Below, piece after piece: positions 58,999-64,000 of a stretch of DNA of 64,000 bases. This stretch comes from Batillaria attramentaria. Its lineage: Eukaryota > Mollusca > Gastropoda > Batillariidae. The notes below the pieces were generated by a model. The model had not been told where the DNA came from. It worked only from the letters and a program-made list of their open reading frames with translations, and ran no database searches. The DNA lies in contig JACVVK020000476.1 of the NCBI GenBank assembly GCA_018292915.2, forward strand, positions 1-64,000, read 5' to 3'. The position numbers were made by a program, and so were the translations under genes. The stretch's first letter is position 1, and every line of letters begins with the position of its first letter.

Positions 58999-60217
58999 AT
59001 TTTCCCATTTCCCAGCTTGCTGTTACATTTACACACTGTTGTATCTAATTCACTGTTTTGTTGTTCCAGCCAACTGCGATTTTCAGGATAACCAATGTAG
59101 ATGGTCCAACAAACGAACGAACACCATCAAGTGGGAGAGAAGCGACAACATTTATCAACGAAGTAACTTAATCCAGCCGTTTCTTTGGATGATAAACTCT
59201 TAATTTGCTCTACGTATAGATCGCTTTCTGGTACCTTCAGGAAAACTGCAATAACAAAAACTTGCATGCGACTGCACATAAATAAACAAATCACGGACTT
59301 GCTTACATTTCTGTTACTAACAAAGTCACTGCGTATGCTTCTAAATTCACCGTCACTTCGTCTGAAATGTCAGTGAAGCATTATATCGTATGTTAATAGA
59401 TGACTACATGTACGCGCCAATGTCTGAGGCAAGCGTCAACAGTACGACAAGACTGGCCAGCCGCTTGTTCCGTGCTACAAGTACAACGCTCCGTCAGTAC
59501 ACACTAGAGTTCAAGTACTACATTGGGCAGAGTAACGCATGTCAGCTGGCGGTGTTTCTAGAAACAGATGAAGAACCGCCATCCTTCACAGAGCTGTTTT
59601 CCACACAGCATGGCACAGGAGAGGATTTAAAGTCGGTTTCACCGATATGGCTGCCTTATGTCGACTGTAGTCACCGGGTAAGGAGCATTAAACATTCATA
59701 CGCGGCCTTTTTTTTTTTTTTCTCTGACACTTGTTTGGCCGATGGCAGATCTTTTAAAAAGTAAAGTCGTACCGAAAACCTCCCGATACGAAAGCGGGCT
59801 TTTTCGACAAGTCCCCTAAGAAACATTATGTCAAGATTTTACTCCAGCGGTACGAACATCTCTGATTGTTCCTCGATTATTTCTTAAATAGTCTGGTGAG
59901 GGGTGATCTACAAGAAGGATGCAAACTGCAAGCTTACTTCATCCGTTTCTGAATTCAGAATGATATTTTGATTCGTCACTCATGTTCACCTTTTTATGTT
60001 GTTTCCATAGTAATGGAAACAACATAATAGGACGGGCTAAAATTTCCACGTTCATAGGCAAGCATCTGTGGTACAAACGCACGTCACTGCCGATCTCCCG
60101 CAGAGACGATTATGCAAGTGTAACTCTGACAATGACGTAGAAAACCTGCGTCATCGATGCTGGCATGTATGCTGTTCCGAACGCGCTTCTTCTCCTCACT
60201 GAGTGCCGTCTGTATGG

Positions 60218-60269
<52 letters not shown>

Positions 60270-63200
60270 TGTGTCCGGGCCCGTTTCTTCGAAAATACTC
60301 AACCGAATGGCTTCAAATTTGGGGTATCCAAATTTATCAAAATGTTACATTAGACGATTTAAGCTTGTGATGATTGCTTAAGTGATTTGGGAGTTATCGC
60401 CCTTTTGAGACAAGTTGGTTGTCTTTCGTGTACAGGCGTAATATTTATTTAAATCACTCAATTTTTTGGCAGTAGATAGCTTGAATACGGACTCTGAATT
60501 GACTCACTACTAGAAAATGGTCGCTCTTATAGTTTTCATGTAAACCGAGCCTGAGTTGACATTGCATGTGAACCCAGTTCAGATGCCTATTTCTCCGAAA
60601 ATACTGAACCGATCGATTTCAAATTTGGGGTTTCTAAATGAATCAAGATTGTTGAATAGAAGGCCCGATCCAGGTACGATTGCACACATGATTTGCGAGT
60701 TATCGCCCTTTTCAGAATAAGTGGCTTTCTGGCGTTTAAAGGCGTAATATTTATCTAAACCACTCCATTTTTTGGACATAGATAGCATGAATACGGACTC
60801 TCAACTAAGTGAAGTTTGGAGGTTGTCGCTTTTATACTTTTGGCGTAAGCCGTACCTGATGAAAGTGCTGGTGAACACACTTTAGATCTCAAAATCGCTC
60901 CTACTATACATAGATAATGAGCCTGGGGTGCCATAAAAAATATACAAAAAAATTAGAAAAATTCACTGCAGCCGTTATCGTCAGTTGACTCGAAAATTTG
61001 TACTCACAGCACATTTCCTCTGCAAGCCACACGCCTCACAAACATCGAAGAAGAGACGCACGCGCACTGACGTAAAGTAAGTGCGTCATGTTTGATTGAC
61101 GTGATGCTGTTTTTTCTTGGGGGTGTCTCGCCACTTTCTTTCGGAATTCCTCTGTTTGGAGACGTGGTGTTGTATTTTACTTATGCTATGTCGCCATCAT
61201 CGTGCACTCGCAGAGATGATACGGGATACAACAGACTACAACTCCAATACTTTATGAACAGAATATGCGCGGAGAACAAATTCATGAAAGAAGAAGAATC
61301 CAGAACGCTGTGCAGGGGGGCTGCTTACGTCAGATCTAGAACATTCCTCAACTTACTGGAAGGCTCGAAATCTCTCCAAGGTGACGTAATCTACTGACGT
61401 TACTGCACCAGCATGTTCTGGGATGGTCTAGAAATTATTTTGCATCGAAATGCAGTATCTTTTCGCAAGAGCCTCTACAACTTGACATGTGGAAAGCGGG
61501 AATTTCAGTGGGTTTCGTTTTTGCCACTGACTCACACTCAGAAGCATAATGCAAAGATCTTGGAAACATAAAGATAGTTCACTTACCTCCCTTTGAGGGA
61601 CAACGCGTAAGAGTTGTCTGCGCGCATTAGCGCGCATCCCGCAGATCTACGCAGTTGTTTGACCCAACCCTACACTAGCCGCCGTAAAACATTTTAAGAA
61701 AATAAACAAAAACGAAGATGTCAGCGACTGCCAGGTGGTCTCCCCCCCATATATTTCGCATGTGTTTTAGGCCTATGGAAAACATAAGTACTCTCAAAGT
61801 TCCGGAGGACGAAAGAAAGATCTAGTTTGGCTTTCACTGCTGTACGTAGGCTACGCAGTGCATTTCGTTCGATGTGTTCAAGTAAAACTAGTACGGAACA
61901 CAGAAAGATCGAATGTGCGAGAGATCCAAAGATGGACGCATCCGCTGAATACTTCCTGCTAACTCAGCATTAATCATATCTGCGACCGACGATCCAGCAG
62001 ATTCTATGTTGTGATATGGTTTTACAATGGTTAGAACGAAGTTCAGCCGGATGATTTTGTTCTCTGTGTGTGTGTGTGTGTGTGTGTGTGTTCTGAATTT
62101 AGATGCAGGTAGACGCTAGCACAATTTAAGTCACCGTGATTTGTAAAGTTGTCAGGGAAAAAAATTACGCTGTATCTGCGTCAGCCGCGTGTGTTTACTG
62201 TTAGTTTACACTGCATGCACACGTACCACTTGAGGTCTTTTTTTTTTTCTTTTTTTTTTTTTGGACAAGAAAGCGAAAAAAAAAATGTTTGTTTTTCAAC
62301 AGGAATACCAAAAGAAGTATTTCCCCGTTTATATTTGTCTGTTATTTGAACAATTCGGCGCAGAACACAATTGCATGCTTTTGTGATCGCTTTCCACTTT
62401 CCGCCATGCTGTCACTATAGGGGCCAGATCTAGGATGCGCGCTAATGCGGGCAGACAACTCTTCGCGTTGTCCCGCTATATGTCTCTCTTACGACACTCT
62501 CTGGAGCACAGAGTCTTTCAGTGGAAAGTACCTCTGTGCACAGTGGGGAAATGGCGCTCACTGCGCTACCGTGACGGGCCTAAATTGTCTCGGTGCTCTC
62601 AAACACAAGGTCGCGCACTATGTCATCCTTGACCAGCTTTGAACCCAGAGGGATCCTCAGTGGCGCAAGTGATTAGCAGGCTGTCTTCAGAGTGAAAGTA
62701 GGCGTGTTTCTGAATCAGAGACATACATAACCTGTCTCTGTCTGAATGGACAGATCTATTATTACATTCAGTCCTAGAGCACGGGTGTGTATGCTTTTGT
62801 AATCGTCTCTTATTCCACCACAAGGCAGGTACGTGATCGTCTGCACCGTGCAATAATACTTGCCTGTAGAGTGCAACACCCTTGCCTGTCAGAGTGCAAC
62901 CCCCTTGCCGTTTACTCACATCCTGTTGGATCAGTCTACCACGTAAACAGTGCCATCAAAGCGCAACAATAATTGTCCGCTGGCAAAGATTTTGCCCAAA
63001 CGAAAAGTGGTCGGATATTCAAGACTTCGTTTCAAATCGAATCATATGACACACAAGTCTCTGCTTTTCTAAAAAAAAATTCGCCATTTTTAAAAATGGC
63101 GCTGGGTGTAAGCAGTCACATTTTCACGCCCCGCCGAAAAGGGACTGCACTCTGGAGTCTACTCTTACGAGGGCAGGAGTGACGCGTCTTTCTGATTCCA

Positions 63201-64000
63201 AGGTCTTTGCATAATGTGTGTGTGTGTGTGTGTGTGTGTGTAGGGGGAGGGGGGGGGGTGCGTGCGTGCGCGCGCAAGCGCGCGTCTAAGGCGAGAGAGA
63301 GAGAGAGAGGGTCTCTTCTCCGATACCAGTAAGCAATCGTCTGTCAGTCAGGTCTGCGGGAAGTAACTCTGTCAAAGGGGAACGACTTTATTACAAGAAT
63401 TCATTCACCCATGTAGAACCTCGCATACGCCAACAAGTTGTGACGTCAACCAGCTAGGCGAGCTCACACGACCTCATGTGTTTGGGTTTTTGCAAGTGCA
63501 TAGAGGCACGATAAGGGTTTTCAGTACTTTCTTTATGTCAGCATGCTTGATGTCAGAGAGCTTGCGTTCCGGCGTGTGCGCGCGGGCTGCATACATGACA
63601 CAACGACTACGACTGTGACTACAGCAGGTCATTGAATGGAAACAACATATTGGGCTGGTGGCCATCTTGTTTTAAAATGAACTGCAACGATTGCCGTCAT
63701 AGGATTGGCTACTAGTCAACTGCTCCTAAGATTAAAAATAGCCCCTGCAAATAGCGACACATCGCGTTCATATACTGATTTTCGGGGTTGTTTCGTGAAC
63801 CTTTACATATTGTCAACTGAGAATAATGTATTGTATCGTGTAGATTCTGACTTTTCACTCAAAACTCTTCTTGCAGATTGTGTTTGAAGCCAGAAAAGTA
63901 TCTACAGGACACTGCGGATTTACTGGTAATGAAAACTATAATGAAGTTGAAATTGACGACATTGAGTTTGCTGACAATGGATTAATGACAACCACGACAC
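58133..64000 (+). CDS. Gene D: MAM-domain receptor, close duplicate of gene A (3' end outside window)
   Basis: In-window exons 58133-58212, 58588-58622, 59070-59162, 59400-59677 and 63877-64000, with the same phases as the other copies. Signal peptide contains TQCVVLTIFFLCTSVIS. The MAM domain is nearly that of gene A in exons 4 and 5 but very different in exons 2 and 3. Introns match gene A with a few percent difference from window base 1 (=58439). Intron 4 differs by a ~3.7-kb insert (about 59991-63666). Transmembrane and tail exons lie beyond the window, so ITAMs can only be presumed from gene A. Inferred role: cell-surface receptor. Confidence 0.72.
58588..58622 (+). CDS. Gene D exon 2 (Cys linker)
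   Basis: 35 nt, encodes CVFTFGDSYEN. Eight substitutions relative to gene A exon 2, all replacements, in nearly unchanged flanking introns. Confidence 0.7.
59070..59162 (+). CDS. Gene D exon 3 (MAM N-terminal part)
   Basis: Acceptor TTGTTCCAG, donor A|GTAACT. Encodes ANCDFQDNQCRWSNKRTN, IKWERS and NIYQR; one codon longer than in gene A. Confidence 0.72.
59400..59677 (+). CDS. Gene D exon 4 (MAM central part)
   Basis: Same acceptor ATAG and donor CGG|GTAAGG as gene A. Three nucleotides shorter around ARL; only a few substitutions otherwise, some silent. Confidence 0.71.
60219..60267. repeat. (TG)n microsatellite in the gene D intron insert
   Basis: Simple TG run after TGTATGGATG; the related repeat at 29585 has the same arrangement of palindrome, GACGTA...TGCGTCAT and then (TG)n at 29771-29819. 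Confidence 0.9.
61588..62482. mobile_element. Nested MITE-like element
   Basis: GGGACAACGCGTAAGAGTTG through GCATTAGCGCGCATCC to AGATCT at the left is repeated inverted at 62430-62482, arms about 50 bp. It lies inside the gene D intron insert. Confidence 0.65.
63877..64000 (+). CDS. Gene D exon 5, cut by the window edge
   Basis: Acceptor CTTCTTGCAG; IVFEARK to VEIDDIEF and on into TTT residues. One replacement (Val to Glu in DDIVF) relative to gene A. Confidence 0.7.
   Translation, partial: MVFEARKVSTGHCGFTGNENYNEVEIDDIEFADNGLMTTTT

Larger units (their letters stand above)
59991..63666. mobile_element. ~3.7-kb insertion in gene D intron 4, absent from gene A
   Basis: Gene A runs directly from CACCTTTTT to GAAAATGAACTGCAACG (about 1545-1565); gene D has 3.7 kb in between. 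The left end is an imperfect palindrome (TATGTTGTTTCCAT and complement, 59994-60027), the right end has GGAAACAACATA. Inside: (TG)n, two ~300-bp direct repeats (60284-60585, 60586-60895) and a nested inverted-repeat element. No transposase ORF. Confidence 0.7.

Overview
The window reads as animal nuclear DNA, most likely from a marine gastropod mollusc. That assignment is an inference from four things: split genes with GT/AG introns, a high load of CA/GA/TATG microsatellites and poly-C tracts, many copies of one tRNA-derived SINE, and RTE-like and L2/CR1-like LINE remains. No bacterial-style genes, operons or CRISPR arrays are present.

The main content is a head-to-tail cluster of four related plus-strand genes, called A to D here. 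Each encodes, or part-encodes, a single-pass membrane protein with signal peptide, short Cys-containing linker, one MAM domain split over three exons, Thr/Ser-rich stalk, one transmembrane helix followed by RRR(R), and a tyrosine-rich cytoplasmic tail. The intron phases are the same in all copies (2,1,1,0,1,2,1), so the exons can be joined with confidence even across very long introns. Gene A (150-4265) lacks its first exon, which lies left of the window. Gene B (8486-14987) and gene C (29074-54704) are complete. Gene D (58133 to the right edge) is cut in exon 5 and is a close duplicate of A.

The tails are the notable part. Gene A carries five tandem YxxL/F-x8-YxxL units and gene C carries one canonical and one near-canonical unit. 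This is the spacing of immunoreceptor tyrosine-based activation motifs (ITAMs). Gene B has single YxxL/V/I motifs, one of ITIM type (VEYSHL), but no ITAM spacing. The cluster therefore looks like a MAM-domain receptor family with activating-type and possibly inhibitory-type tails. Between A and D the introns differ by a few percent, while exons 2 and 3 differ at about a fifth of sites, and every change I counted there alters the protein.

The rest is repeats. 4266-8485 and 14988-29073 are intergenic: SINEs, minisatellites, a ~1.45-kb satellite block and degenerate duplications. Intron 1 of gene C (14 kb) holds a 6.6-kb hAT-like composite flanked by an 8-bp target-site duplication; nested in it are a foldback element with 713-bp arms, an L2-like LINE fragment and a SINE. 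The same intron also holds a MITE inside a MITE and an RTE LINE with an intact 1002-codon ORF that split a SINE. Intron 4 of gene C holds an L2-like fragment and a second, frameshifted RTE LINE. 54705-58081 is intergenic and starts with a hairpin element immediately after the gene C stop codon.
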